From Apiospora phragmitis (lineage: Eukaryota > Ascomycota > Sordariomycetes > Amphisphaeriales > Apiosporaceae), in NCBI GenBank assembly GCA_038363925.1, contig JAQQWL010000006.1, positions 476,501 to 540,500 of the forward strand: a stretch of 64,000 nt of DNA, written 5' to 3'. Position 1 is the stretch's first letter. Each line of letters opens with the position of its first letter. The position numbers were made by a program, and so were the translations under genes. The notes beneath the pieces are model-generated. The model made no database searches. It was not told the origin of the DNA and worked only from the letters and a program-made list of their open reading frames with translations. Below, one piece after another: positions 32,976 to 44,876 of this stretch.

Positions 32976-34624
32976 ATGGCAGCCCAAACACTCCCGGAGG
33001 AGGGGCCCGTAGACCTGTCGCTCAAGCCGGACAACAGCGACGTCCTACCACCCCCTCCACCGCCAATGTCAGCAAACCCTCCCCGCATCCTGGTCATCGG
33101 CGCCGGCTCGCGTGGCCGTACGTACGCCCGCTCGGCCATTTCTTCCAGCAACGGCGTCGTCGTGGCCGTGGCCGAGCCCGACCAGTACAAACGCGAGCAG
33201 TTTGCCCGCAACTTCATCTGCCGCGGCGGCCCCGACGAGCCGGCCGCTCCTCCTGAAGAGGGCGCGCTCTTCGCGGACTGGCACGACTTCCTCGACTGGG
33301 AGATGACGCGCCGCGAGCGCGAGCGCGCGGGCCAGCCCGTGTCCGAGGGCGTCGACGCCGTCTTCGTCTGCGTCCTCGACGAGATGCACCACGACGTCGT
33401 CGTCGGCCTGGCCCCGCTCGGCCTGCACATCATGTGCGAGAAGCCGCTGGCGACGACGCTGGCCGACTGCGTCAGCATGTACCGCGCGCTAGCGCCGCAC
33501 CAGAGCTCCAAGGTCTTCTCCGTCGGCCACGTGCTGCGGTACAGCCCGCACAACATCCTGCTGCGCAAGCTGCTGCTCGAGGACAAGGCCATCGGCGACA
33601 TCCTGAGCGTCGTCCACACCGAGCCGGTGGGCTGGTGGCACTTCTCGCACAGCTACGTCCGCGGCAACTGGCGAAAGGAATCGACGACGGCGCCGTCGCT
33701 GCTGACCAAGAGCTGTCATGACATCGACATCCTCCTCTGGCTTCTGTGTTCGCCGCCCCCGGGCTCGGATGCCCCGACACACCTTCCTTCTACAGTGTCC
33801 TCGTCTGGCGCCTTGCAGTTCTATAAACGAAGCAGAAAGCCGAGGGCCGCAGGAAATGCTACAAATTGTCTGAGTTGCCCGATCGAGAAGGACTGCATGT
33901 ACTCCAGTAAGAGCATCTACGTGGGCCCCTAGGCACATCGGGTCTAGAGACGGGCAACACGCGCTGGCCCATCAGCATCGTGATGCCCGACATCGAGAGT
34001 TTCGACGAGGGCAAGCGGAAAGACGCTCTGATGTCGGCGCTCGCCGAGGACTACGACGAGTCGACGCCGAAAGAGACGGTCGACAAGCGCAACTGGTTCG
34101 GCCGGTGCGTCTTCGAGTCCGACAACGACGTGTGCGACGAGCAGGTTGTGACGATGAACTGGGAGGAGGAGCCGCTGGCGCCCGGCGGCGCGGCGGCGGA
34201 CGCCGAGGCGCTGCAGGGGCGGGGCTCCAAGCAGGCGACCTTCCACATGATCGCGCAGACGAAGAAGCAGTGCGAGCGCTACACGTACGTCTACGGCACC
34301 GAGGGCGAGGTCTACGCCGACTCGCGCGTCATCACCGTCGAGGACTTCCGGACGGGCGCGACGGCGTCGCACAAGCCGGCGCTGGAGAGCCTGGGCCATG
34401 GGGGCGGCGACGTGGGGCTGACGCGGCAATTCATCCTGGCCGTGGACCGCGTCAAGAACCACGGCTGGGCGGCCGAGAGGGCGCAGGCCGAGTACATCGG
34501 GTGCACGCTGGAGGAGGTCATCCGCAGCCATGCCATGGTCTTTGCCGCCGAGGAGGCGCGGACGGGGGAGAAGGTCATTGAGTGGAAGGCTTGGTGGGAT
34601 AGGGAGGTTGGTCAGATTGAGTGA
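32976..34624 (+). CDS. Gfo/Idh/MocA-family oxidoreductase, one-base frameshift
   Basis: A predicted NAD(P)-dependent sugar or inositol-type dehydrogenase. A Pro-rich N-terminal leader precedes the Rossmann motif ILVIGAGSRGRTYA (about residues 38-51). The family motif CEKPLATT follows, with the conserved substrate-site TEPVGWWHFSHSYVRGNW and KSCHDIDILLW. A Cys cluster, NCLSCPIEKDCMYS, resembles that of fungal relatives with a small metal-binding insert. The frame breaks at CCCC 33926-33929, where one C is missing. Adding it joins SIYVGP to GTSGLETGNTRWPISIV and gives 549 residues to the stop at 34624. No intron is needed. The substrate is unknown. Being cytosolic (no signal peptide) and next to an esterase hints at carbohydrate use, but this is inference. 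Confidence 0.87.
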
Positions 34625-36338
34625 GGGCCTGAGTGTTACTTCAGCCAGCAATCCTGGCTCTTTTTAAGTCGACCGCTTGTAGATTATATTCTGCTCTAAT
34701 ATGCGGCAGCTTCGACCTGGCCCAGGTCACAGCGACGCCCCTTGTTTCGAACTCGGGTCGTGTCGAAACAAAACGAGATTGGTTAGAGGCATCAACAACC
34801 TCAATCGGGCTCTCCTGTGTCTCTGTGGCGTACACATGAGATTCTGTGTATCAGTGTTGGTGGTCGACCTTCTGAATTTGAGCGAAGCCCATGGTAATTA
34901 CTGTTTGCATCCCTAGAGATCCACCACAAATTACTTTACGAATCGTTCATGCAACCGCTTGCAGCACTTGTCTTCGGCAAATTCCTTGCATGTAGGAAGT
35001 CTCATTTTATCTCACGTAGTACAAGTTTCTGACAATACTTCACTTTGTAAGCTCTGCAAAATGTATAGCTTCAAGGATCTCGGACACGCGGTCGGGGATT
35101 AATATCGTGGCTGAGGATCTCGGCGAGGCTTGAGGTGGCGTATGGGAAAAGGGGTCTAGCGCTACCTGTTCAGACTCGCCCTGTATCTCTCAAGTATCAC
35201 TCATCAAGTCTTATATCTATCCTAATACATGGGCACCCGAAATTATCCGGTAGGCCGAGTAAAATGGTGGCATGCATATGAGTACTGGCACAAGTACGAA
35301 GGTATCGCTCCAAATGACATCTCTCTCTCATGTACATGCTGCACTGTGTGCAGCTATGGTCTTGACCCAACAGGATGGTCTGGTGCAATCCCAAAGGCTC
35401 AGTAACCGGGTTGATATTGCCTCACGGGTGGGCGCCTCATAATGGCCCCCGGAGAAGCTGACCAGCGCGGAGGGGGGAAATGATTGCTTGCCAAGACTTC
35501 TCATGACTCACGTTTTCCCATGCTGATGGGCCGTATCATGTTGTAGCGTTGTGTCACTTTCGATTACAGACACACCGATCGATACTTTTCTTTTTGGTAC
35601 ATTTGCGGAGGCTTATAGTAAAGAGTCATGATTCAGCACTTGATGTCCCTGACCAGATAAGAGCTTTACTCATCAATCTAAGCTTTGCGTTGCTTCCATG
35701 TATCTAAAGCAAACTAGGCAAAGAGTATAACCTACTAAAAAGCTTTTGGCACAGCTTGACCAGTCGCCTCTTCCTCTATGTTGTCTTGGCCGCGACCTTC
35801 AGCGTGGCGGCAAGTTTCGCCCTGGTTGGATGGCCGGGTCATTATTTACACAGTTAGGCGGATGGCGGACGGGACGCATTAATCACGTCGAGGAAGCATG
35901 AGAGAATCTTTGCCGGAGTTGAGCCCTCGGGATGAACGCGAAAGGCCCAGGAATCGGATTCATCTTCACAGCTATGTTGGCGGGACTTTATGCGAGCCTA
36001 CCAGGGCTTGAAAACTATTGGGCCATTGATCACTTGGGAGATATTCGTCTTCCGAAGTGAGGTAGGCAGCACTCAGATTGATTAAATCTCGGGCTAGGTG
36101 ACCTCTAGCCGAAGAGTGATGGCGAAAAAGCCAAGCGGCGGCGGCGAGGACAGGTCGGTCAAACCTCTTCGCATACTAAGGACCATACGTATCGTGATTT
36201 TCCAGTAAGTGGGAGAAGGACATGAGGGATGAGTGTCTTTATTGTCACGGAAGGGCGAGCCAGGCTTCTGAAGGGGTGCTACAGGTTATAGGGGTGGCCA
36301 CTGGGATGATGGTGTTGAGTTTCCCATCACTCATACAG
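34625..36338. other. Intergenic, 1.7 kb; possible 5' exon of the PAN gene
   Basis: Mostly featureless. An ATG at 35932 opens a short frame with a signal-peptide-like start (GIGFIFTAMLAGLYASLPG) that closes at 36059. It could be the first exon of the PAN-domain gene downstream, but I cannot place a donor that fits the phase. No other gene is supported. Confidence 0.4.
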
Positions 36339-37158
36339 CAGATTCCTGTTCCTCGGCGCAAATCAGGCCCTTGCCGAATGCGTCGAGGGCCATCGGGTAA
36401 AGATTAGTCCGGGCCATACCGTCGAATATAAGTGCGATATTGGTCACGCAGGTGACAGATATACAGACATTCCCTCCGAGCAGGCCTGCGCTGAAATCTG
36501 TCGCGATGCCGAACGTTCGGTTTGCACCTATCACCCGCCCACCAAGCATTGTATTGCCGGCAACGAATGCGGCCGAGACCAACATGCTCCTGGGGCCATC
36601 TACATGATGAAGGTCGACTCCGATGGGGATCTCTTTCCACCCAAGGAGCTCTTTCCCGCCGATGCCGGGGCAGAGAGAGATGCCTGCCTCCAGCGCGAGT
36701 CGGCGTTACAAAGCCGGATAGACCAGTGTCAGGTGCAGGTAGACCAGTATGAGGCGCAACAAGACTATTGTGCGTATTATACCCATCAACTACTCGAAAC
36801 ATAATTTAATCAGGAATTCTAGGCCCCTCTAGCAAACCCAACCCACAGAGTTCCATCGTCGCTGGTGGGAAGACGTATAAGGTCTATTGCAACAGTAGTA
36901 AGTTGTTTGAAAACTCCACTACGCACTACTTGATAGATATCTGACCTGGTCACAGACGGCGGCGGTGCCAATGATGCGACAAATCCTAATGTCACTACGA
37001 TGAAAGAATGCATGCAGCGTTGTAGTGCGCACACAGCCTTCAAATGCATCAATATAATCTGGGGAGGAAATTACTGTCACTTGAGGAGCACCAACCCCAA
37101 TCCAACCCCATACGCTGTTAACAATTATCATACTGCCCTACTAGTGGAATCCATTTGA
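36339..37158 (+). CDS. PAN/apple-domain protein, probably secreted, 5' end unresolved
   Basis: Exons inferred by phase: about 36339-36769, 36823-36897 and 36956-37158, with GT-AG introns of 53 and 58 bases that join DY|C and CNS|N correctly. The first exon has a PAN/apple-like domain: AECVEGHRV, YKCDIGHAGDRY, EQACAEICRDAERSVCTYH, KHCIAGNECG. A helical Cys-containing spacer follows (CLQRESALQSRIDQCQVQV). A second PAN-like unit comes next: GGKTYKVYCN, TTMKECMQRCSAHTAFKCIN, GGNYCHLRS, ending ALLVESI. The alternating Cys pattern is that of apple domains, which bind carbohydrate or protein. The frame is closed by a stop at about 36316, so the true start must be in an upstream exon. Secretion is inferred from the Cys-rich architecture. 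Confidence 0.65.
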
Positions 37159-37992
37159 AGGCACGGAAGGCAATCCAAGAAATCACGGCATGTGTGCTCT
37201 AAGGGAATTTCTTTGGGATTGATCGTCACGCATTTGACCTCGGTACAGGTTTTCGTCCTGCAACAGGTTTCCCTGTACCAAATTGCGAATGCAGAGGTCT
37301 TCCGATTAATTTATAGGTCGATATTCAATTAATGAATCCCTTGAATTGTTCTAAATAACCACGCGTAGGCAATGTGGCGTACGCCATTAACTCGCGGGAC
37401 TCCAATTGCGAAGTCTTGAGTAATTTACATCAGGACCATTTATTTAGCATACGAAACAAACCACCGCTGAAGGAGACATCTTATTGCGTCGTCCGAAGCC
37501 GCCGTCAGCGTGGATCCAGCGTCTCGGGAGGGTACTCGTGAGACCGGAGGAGAGACCCACAACCCCGGGGCAGTCGTCAAGGGGTTACGCTCAAGTGCGG
37601 AATCATAATTGCACAGGTTGTTGAGTAAGTGCTACGACAGGATTAAGCCATTTCAATAAGAAATGGTTGGATTGTGGCCAGTTTCCAGTCATGCAAAACG
37701 TGTCCTGGAGCGCTAGCAGCTATTTCATTAGGCGAGTAAAATAATATAGTAAAACCTCTCAGCAGTTGCTGGCGCAGAAAACATTCACATGTAATCAAGC
37801 TTTCATTCCAGGGGCGTTATGCACCAATTATGAAGCAGGGAGTTCATTAAGCCTGTAATCTAGTCGCTGTCTATCATAATAGCCCCCCCCCCCCTCCCCC
37901 TAACCCCCGCCTCGTTTCACCGTCAAGCCAACTGGCCCCATTCCTCCACCCAGGTGGACGGGCGATCCTCCCATACAGATAGATAGAGAGAT
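37159..37992. other. Intergenic with C12 run
   Basis: AT-rich in its first half. A run of twelve C lies at 37883-37894, followed by T, then CCCCC. No gene is supported. Confidence 0.45.
37883..37894. repeat. C12 homopolymer
   Basis: Twelve consecutive C, then T and five more C. The length is uncertain in any consensus. Confidence 0.8.
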
Positions 37993-38567
37993 CTAGTAGC
38001 CGGTGACAGTGACCGTGACAACCGGCGTCGGCGCCGTAGTGAAGGCGGCCGAGACGCCCCAGCACGAGCAGGCGGAGCTGTAGCGGACGGCGCCGGAGCA
38101 GGCGCTGGCGTAGGTGGGGACGGCGGTGGGGAAGACGGTGACGCCCTCGGCACGCTTTTGCTTCTTGAGGGTCAGCGGGGCCTGCTCGTCCTCGTCGCAG
38201 GTGTCGGGCGTCACGGTCACGGTGGCGGTCGACGTGGGCGGCGTCACCGTGGCCGACATGAAGGACGTGCAGTCCTGCTTGAAGGCGGATATGGACGCGG
38301 GGCCCCGGCGGGTGCCGGTCACGGCGCGGGCGCAGTTGTCCTTTGAGAGGGGAGGGGGAAATGTTAGCATGGATATACGAGTATATATTTACAAGACGAG
38401 GCGTGTAAGGATTTATGAAGAAGATCCATTGATCCACGTGGGTGGGTTTCAGTGTGGGGAAGCGCTGCGGGACTTACGGCATTGCACCCGTTGTTGTTGC
38501 GAGGCTCGAGGGCGGCGGCAGCCAGCGCAAGAGGCAGCAGAGCTGCAGTGATCAGGACCGACTTCAT
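37993..38567 (-). CDS. Small secreted Cys-containing protein (effector-like), unknown function
   Basis: Two exons, 38567-38478 and 38340-37993, with a 137-base phase-0 intron (GTAAGT...AAAG), encode 145 residues. The N-terminus is a clear signal peptide (MKSVLITAALLPLALAAAAL). The mature protein has a GCNADNCARAVTG motif just across the splice junction. Further Cys follow at QDCTSF, PDTCDED, SACSGAVRYSSACSCWG, and Thr/Val-rich repeats (TATVTVTP, PVVTVTVTG) suggest a surface-exposed beta-rich or glycosylated region. This layout recurs in unnamed secreted proteins of Pezizomycotina. No enzyme motif is visible. The reading frame is intact and codon use is GC-rich. A Lys-rich QKR just after the middle could be a protease-processing site, which is speculative. 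Confidence 0.75.
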
Positions 38568-39892
38568 TGTTTCGGAGGGACGCTTTTCCAAGTGAGACCG
38601 GCGGGGGAGATTATTCGGATTATTTACAGGTGAGAACTTCTGACCAATCTGACGAGCCCGGGAACGGAAGAACAGCAAGCTGGAACAAGAGGATGGTGGC
38701 TCTCCTACACTTATATCTTTCCTCATTAGAATGGTTGACCCGGGGAGAACGCCAGGGCATGCAGCCAAGCCGAGCATATCAGACTGTCGCTGAGGCCTGC
38801 GGCCTTCCTATTTTATACATGAGCAGGTGTTGGTTATTTCCCACTCTGTTTCCCGGGGAGCCGAGCTGGGGGTTACGGTCTGGGCTCACGATCCTGGCTA
38901 GGCGAGCTGATCTAGACTCTTGCATTGGCTGGGTTAAACTGTGAGCTATCAGTCCCAAAAGAAGGGCAGGTTGCGCATACTGGGAAACCAATCAAGTGTC
39001 GTCCCGCCTGCAGCACCCCTGCAGCCTCCTACTTGTTACGGCCTAGCTACCGACCCAGGATGACTGCATGCATGCTCGTTCGCGCCATTGACGGACACTG
39101 TCTGCTTTTTAACCAGCTCCCCCCAGGACGGCCTCGCGTAATACATTTTCTTGGGGCATTTCCCCTCAGCGGACTGCGGTGAGTGGTGGTGAGGAGAAGC
39201 AAGGAGGATCATGTATTTGTTTTCGGGATGAGGTCCGTGAGATGACAAGGCAAAGGCAGGCCCCTGTTGCCAAGCGAGAGATTGCTGGGTAACGCGGGAA
39301 TCTGCTAGGCCGAATATGGCCATGCCATGGCGGAAGAATTGATCATCAGACAGAGAGCAAAGCAAGGCCAACTCCCTGACCCCGAATTTTGGCGATCCAT
39401 TGCTGTTGGACTCTGCCTACCACGTGGTTCAGCTACGTGAGCGGATGAGCGGGCAAGTAACCAAAAGAGAGGGGAGAGTTATACGTAAGGTCGCTTGAGC
39501 ACAGCAGTCGTTAGGTCGTTGGTGGGATTCGGTAATTACCCGGGCCCTCTTGCTTCCCATGCATGTAACACGCTCTTGTCACGTATTTCTATTCTGTGTC
39601 GCCTCATCACTCGGGAGTCGCTAATGGCTATTAATTACTCACAAGTACACCAAAGGTCTTGCCACACACGGACTACTTGGTATCCAGCAAACCAGGTCAT
39701 GGATCTACAATCATGCAGTTTATATAACCATCCTAACTCCAGGGGAGTAGAGCAGAAACGAAAGACTCACCCACAAAGAGCAGAACATTTGGGTGGTGGG
39801 TCTTTGGTGAATATTACACGACACCATTGTCTGTATACGGGGGAGGAAACCCAAATGTTCTTGGAATACCAGCACACCGTGTATGACCAATC

Positions 39893-40060
39893 AACCCGAT
39901 CAACCGTCGAGCATGAGTCCGAGCTAGCCTTGATGGCATGTCCGTTGGTTGTTCATAACGGATTGATATTCAAGGCCGGCTCGGAATCGGGCCTGTTGCC
40001 TGTGTCATCCCGAACCGATCGACCGTCAAGCCGGAGCCCAAGCCCGCCTTGGATGCCAAA
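39893..40060. repeat. Diverged direct repeat, two copies of about 45 bases
   Basis: A segment starting near 39896 (CCGATCAACCGTCGAGC) recurs near 40015 (CCGATCGACCGTCAAGC), and the similarity continues to GCCTTG-ATG in both copies. Most differences are C/T or G/A transitions, as RIP would produce. The identity estimate is by eye. Confidence 0.45.
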
Positions 40061-41119
40061 TAATTATACGCGGTCAGCGGACATTTCTTCAGAACTCCAG
40101 AATCGACGATGACACAAAGCCCTTGGCTCCCAAGTTTTCTGCTTCATTCTTTATATCTACCACGACGGAAACGTTATGCACTCTCACTCGTCTGTCACCT
40201 TTGTTCCTTTCTCACGGGCTCGTCGTTATCGTCCATGGATTGATTACCTGCTGAATATTCCCCAAATAGCTTGATACAAGGCCAAGCTGGATATAGTAAT
40301 AAATTATTCAAACCCCCGCCCCAAAGAAAAAAAAATATAGTACCAAACAGCGGTATTTAATAAATTATCCTGGTAAACATCTATCCACTATACGTTCCAC
40401 CCGATCTTCCTCTTCTATTCGATCGAGTATAGAAACTAGTTTCGTACGAACTTGTTATGTCCTAGTCAGCGGCGCCAAAAGCCCAACCACACGTATGGCC
40501 GGAGCCTTTCTCGGGGGTTTGCAACAAGGTCTCCGGACTCGCCAGCATCGTCGATCCCTAAGAATCTTAACTGGCGCCAAGGAAGTTGCACCACTTGTCC
40601 GAAAAGACGCTGCCGAGGTAGCCTTTACTAAGATTATAACTTAATCTCCCTGAGATCCGTGGATAGCCTGAATGTTGCTGATGTAAGGTGCCTATGATGA
40701 GTTTAGCACTTGGCTGTGCAACTCTGGGAATCTTGCCCAGGTAAGAGAAGGCTCTACGGTGGTATACATCGTTCGAGAGGTTAAGTTAAGGCCATTAGTA
40801 GCAGAACGGATACAGCTCTCTCGAGTAAAGACACAAGATGATAACTATAAACTTCTAATTTTATATTCTTCAATAGGTTCGGACATCCCGATTAGATCGA
40901 AAAGAGGCTAAGGCCACGTTTCATACTTCAGCTGGCTGACGCTTTTCGGCTTATAAACATAACAGCTGTATCTCTCAGCGAAGCGTTTCAATCGTATCGG
41001 TCGCTAATTCAAAATATATTCCGGCTGAATGTCGATCAGACCTCGTGATTCTAACCAATCAGATTATAGGATCCTGGCTGAAAAACATAGCGAACTTGAA
41101 ATCGGCTAAATGAGCTGAT

Positions 41120-41200
41120 CGAGGGTCTTCCAGGGAGCTTAGGGGTCCTTCTAGGGGGCGTTCTAGGGGCCTTAAGGCTTCCAGGGGCTGGATAGGCTCG
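41120..41200. repeat. Imperfect short tandem repeat of TTCYAGGGG type
   Basis: The motifs CTTCCAGGGAGCTTAGGGG, CTTCTAGGGGGCG, TTCTAGGGGCC and CTTCCAGGGGCTGG follow each other, forming a degenerate tandem array. No associated gene. Confidence 0.5.
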
Positions 41201-41800
41201 TGCGACGGTTTTTGGTGAGTGTGGCATTCATTGCTCGCGCTCGATCCTCGACGCTCCGGATAAACCCTCGACTCTCCGGATGAACGCTATCTCTGGTTTG
41301 ACGGCAGCATGGAAGAGGCCGTCACCATACGGGAGAGGCCGTGGTGACTTCGACGATATCGCCGGGAGGGATTCAGCAGAATCAGCCGGCTCGTCCTTAA
41401 AACGCACAGCTGGTTCCGGACAACAAGCGGGCTGATTGACGGAAAAAGCCAGCTTCCGAAGACATGACACTGCCGCGGAAGGATCTGTAGTTGTTTGACA
41501 ACCATTGGTTGAGGCCCAGTATTACCTCCAACCTAGTGCTTATTCAGATGTTGCTTTTCGCGTACCCCTTGAAGGCTGAGTGAGTCCTGTAGAACATGCA
41601 TAGCCAATATCTTGCGCTCCTAATCTAATAAGGCCTGCCTTCAGGTGTAAGCCTCGTTAGGAGTTGACGAGACAAGTGGACTCAAGATCTCACATCCTTC
41701 GCAAGCAAGGCCGCGGAATCGATGGCCATATCCAACTTCCCCTTTAACACGGCCTGGCCTACCAGTTCAACTCATCTCTTGTGTCGCACCCTAATTCAAC

Positions 41801-42807
41801 ATGTCCCCAGGAATCGGGCTCATCTTGTTACTAGCCGGCGCCGCCTCCGCCGCTCAGAGGGAAATGCTACTTCCCGCACAAGGACGTCCACTCGCTCGGG
41901 ATCCCGTGCGAACCCCGACGCCGAGGGGGCCGTGCCGTGCTGCGAAGCGACACACACGTGCCTGTCCAACAAGCTCTGCTGGGACACCGAGCAGAACCAC
42001 ATCCTGCGCGGCGGCTGCACCGACCGCGCCTTCAAGGACCCGGCCTGTCCCCATCTCTGCGAGGGGGACGCCCAGGGAGGCGGGCTGGCGTACCTGCGCC
42101 AGTGCAATGGCCGGTTCGACGAGTGGACCTGCACCGACAACCTGGACGTGACGAACTGCGCGGTGCCCTTCGCTGTCGACCCGGGGGTCGTGGAGGACTA
42201 CCGGGCCGGAAATGTCAGTAACGTCATATATGCCAACGCCAACACCACGAGAAGAGCCGCTGGACCTGAGTCGATGCCGCCTGCCAATCGTGACGATGAT
42301 GTGCAACAAATCAAGCTTCAGGTCGGACTTGGGGCTGGTCTGGGTGTTGGCCTACCGTTGTTGATCGCATTGGCGGTGAGCCTGTGGTTCTTGAGAAGAG
42401 CACAACAGGAACTCAGACAGCTCAAGGGGGATCAGCCTAGCAGCAGCGACAAAGCCGCAAGCGCTGGAACGCATCACGGAGTCGAGCAGGCCAACAACAG
42501 GCACTGGGGTCCTACACCAGCAAATACTGGGGAAGCCTCATCCAGTCTGCGTCCTGTTTATCCACCAAGCCAATACGCGCAGGCGTCGTCGCAGCAGCAG
42601 CAGCCTGTCCTTGTTTCGTATCAGCCACTGTACCAACCCTCTTCGCCTAAGCAAACGATGCTGAGCCCACAAGAGATGGAGGGTGGTGGCCAAATGCTGC
42701 GACAAGAAGCCGACTCATCTACGGCCCAGCCACCAGTTTCGGCTGTCCAGACACCAGCGCGGCTCTACGCAAAGCCTGCGCAACCGTACCTGCGGGGTGG
42801 GAGTTGA
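41801..42807 (+). CDS. Single-pass membrane protein with Cys-rich ectodomain, two one-base breaks
   Basis: The signal peptide is GIGLILLLAGAASAAQ. A Cys-rich extracellular part follows (CYFPHKDVHSLGIPC, VPCCEATHTCLSNKLCW, RGGCTDRAF, CPHLCEGD, YLRQCNGRFDEWTC), with N-glycosylation sites (NVS, NTT) before the membrane. There is one transmembrane helix (GLGVGLPLLIALAVSLWFL) and a long Ser/Pro/Gln-rich cytosolic tail. This is a common fungal surface-protein layout of unknown ligand. Two breaks occur near the N-terminus: one extra A in AAA at 41862-41864 and one extra C in CCCC at 41913-41916. With both removed the product is 334 residues from the ATG at 41801. A frame open from 41722 gives a longer protein but lacks the signal peptide and the first Cys residues, so it is less likely. 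Confidence 0.72.
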
Positions 42808-42959
42808 TTTTGCATCGCCAACCTCGATTCAAAGATCCGAGTAAGGATGTTGAACAAGCAGGAATTGTATATACACCATGGTCATTAAATATAAAAATCA
42901 AGATATTCAACTCAATTTAGGTACTAAAAGAAATACAACATTGAATAATGATGTAAGTC

Positions 42960-44876
42960 TTCGTAATTGAATGTAATCAATTGATAATAACATTCGAAGT
43001 TGTCGTGGTATTTCACCTAATGTCCGTGTGTCGCTGTTTGGGCTGCCGTTTTTAGCAGCCCAGACCCGCGGTTTTGGAAGCCCCAAATACCCCTGACAAG
43101 TATATTTTCTACGGGGCGTATATATTTATCGAAGCTTACTCTATATATAAAATATGTTTAACCTATGTATAAAAAAAGTGACCCGTAATTTTAAGCGCTA
43201 TACTATAATAAGAAATAAAGTTAAGACTTAAGATCGAGTAGTTTAATAATTAAAGAATAAAGCTTATAATATTATTTATATATATCGGCGGCGTTTTAAA
43301 TAGCTAGGCAGGTTAGTTTCGAAATAAAATAAATACGATTATCGTTTTTAAAGGGCGTTAAAGATTTCCGTAATAATAACGTATATTAAAGTTTAAAGAC
43401 TTTAATTAATACGTTCTATATTATAAATAGGCATGGGTTCTTTAGACCTAGCTTAAATTAATCGGATCTAGGAATAGCTGGCGGAGGCCGAGCGCTTAGA
43501 AGCCCCGTAACTAACCGCCGAAGAACTCCAGCATTACTAGGACCGTAGAAATAAACGACGCCCTACTCGACTAAACCGAGCTATTTATATATAAACGAAT
43601 ATAATCGACGGTTAATAACGATAGATTATATTTTACTAATAGTTATTTAACGTACCTAATTAAAAGGCCCTTTTAAAGACCTTAAATTAAGATAATAAGG
43701 GCCTCGGCGAGTCTTTCTACCGTTATTTAATACGGAGAAAAAAGTTAGCTGTTACGACCTAGCCTAATCATGCGGCCTAGACCCATAAGTCAACGGCACG
43801 AAACTACGATGCCCTAACCGGGCTACGATATTACCAGTACCGACAGGACCGCTAACTATACTAATATGAACTCACTTATACTTCGCGACCGATTAACGCC
43901 TCGTATAAAGACTTCGCGATTAGTAATAAGCCGGATAAGCTCCTAAGTAAAAAGGATAAAAAACGGAGGTTACGTGACGGATTATAAGGATTACTAGCTC
44001 AAGGGGAATAAGCTACTAAGCCAGGAAGCCTAGAGGCTTAAGGGATTATTAACTAAATTAGGAATAAATTACTAAGCTAGAAGAATTAGTAAAAAAGGGA
44101 TTAGATATATAACGATAAACGTTTCCTATATATTTTATATAAACACTTTTTACTTTAGTAATTAATTTAAATATTAATCTTAACCTATTAATAAGGTATA
44201 TTATTTTAATAACCCTATTATAAATACCTTTACGTTTATACCTTTACGTTTATACCTTTACGTTTATACCTTTACGTTATATTTATTCCTACGGCTATTA
44301 CATATTATATCGATAGAAGCGGACCTCTATTACACGTTTAGATACTCTCTCGTATTACTAAACATAAACCCTTCGGTACGTTTTACCAGGTTTCTATTTA
44401 TACCCCTGATAGCGTTCGTTACATTAGCGAACGGGACCCTAAATACGATCCGCTTATACTTGCGGCAGCTGTCGGCCGTATATTAGAAGTATACCGGTAT
44501 AAAGCTTAAAAAACGGTTTAAAGATTATATTATTTTAATTTTTAAACTCGAAATTGCCCCGAAATTCGGACTACGGGTCGAACCGAAATATAAAAAAGTA
44601 TTAAATTCCGTAGGGTTCACTTATTTCGTATATTTTTAATAAGTTCGAAATAAAACGACCTTTAAACTTGAACTCGACCGACTAAACGATATATTTATCC
44701 GTATCTTTTTTATATAAACTAATTATTAGCGATACGAATTAATATATAATTAATTAAAAAATTTATATAAAAAAGTAAAAAAAAAGTATTATAAAGAACC
44801 CGATATTTATACGGATATCGACGACGTAAACCAGTATATCTAGCCGCGCTCAAAGATATACTAGGTTTGTAAGAGG
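42960..44876. repeat. AT-rich block with RIP signature
   Basis: Strongly AT-rich, dense in TA and in stop codons. Between 43141 and 43440 I count only two CA and four TG dinucleotides, while CG is still common. That is the expected outcome of repeat-induced point mutation (CpA to TpA). A protein-like ghost, LAEAERLEAP and LTAEELQHY, DRRNKRRPTRLNRAI, can be traced near 43470-43580, so at least part is a mutated gene or transposon, perhaps the N-terminal part of the recombinase that follows. The block ends sharply near 44870. Confidence 0.8.
44225..44279. repeat. 14-base tandem repeat, about four copies
   Basis: The unit TACCTTTACGTTTA occurs at 44225, 44239 and 44253 exactly and at 44267 in a 13-base form. 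It lies inside the AT-rich block. Confidence 0.9.

Larger units (their letters stand above)
38568..41800. other. Intergenic, 3.2 kb, with decayed repeats
   Basis: No supported gene. Open frames at 38567-38944 and 39495-40112 have no domains. The part from about 40250 to 41000 is AT-rich. Two imperfect repeats within it are listed separately. It probably contains old transposon debris. Confidence 0.45.

Noticed and set aside
39495..40112. 205-codon open frame as a gene
   Set aside because: Composition is not protein-like, there is no motif, and part of it is a diverged direct repeat.
41722..42807. Uninterrupted 361-codon frame as the correct form of the membrane protein
   Set aside because: It lacks a signal peptide and the first conserved Cys residues, which appear in the other two frames just downstream of the ATG at 41801.
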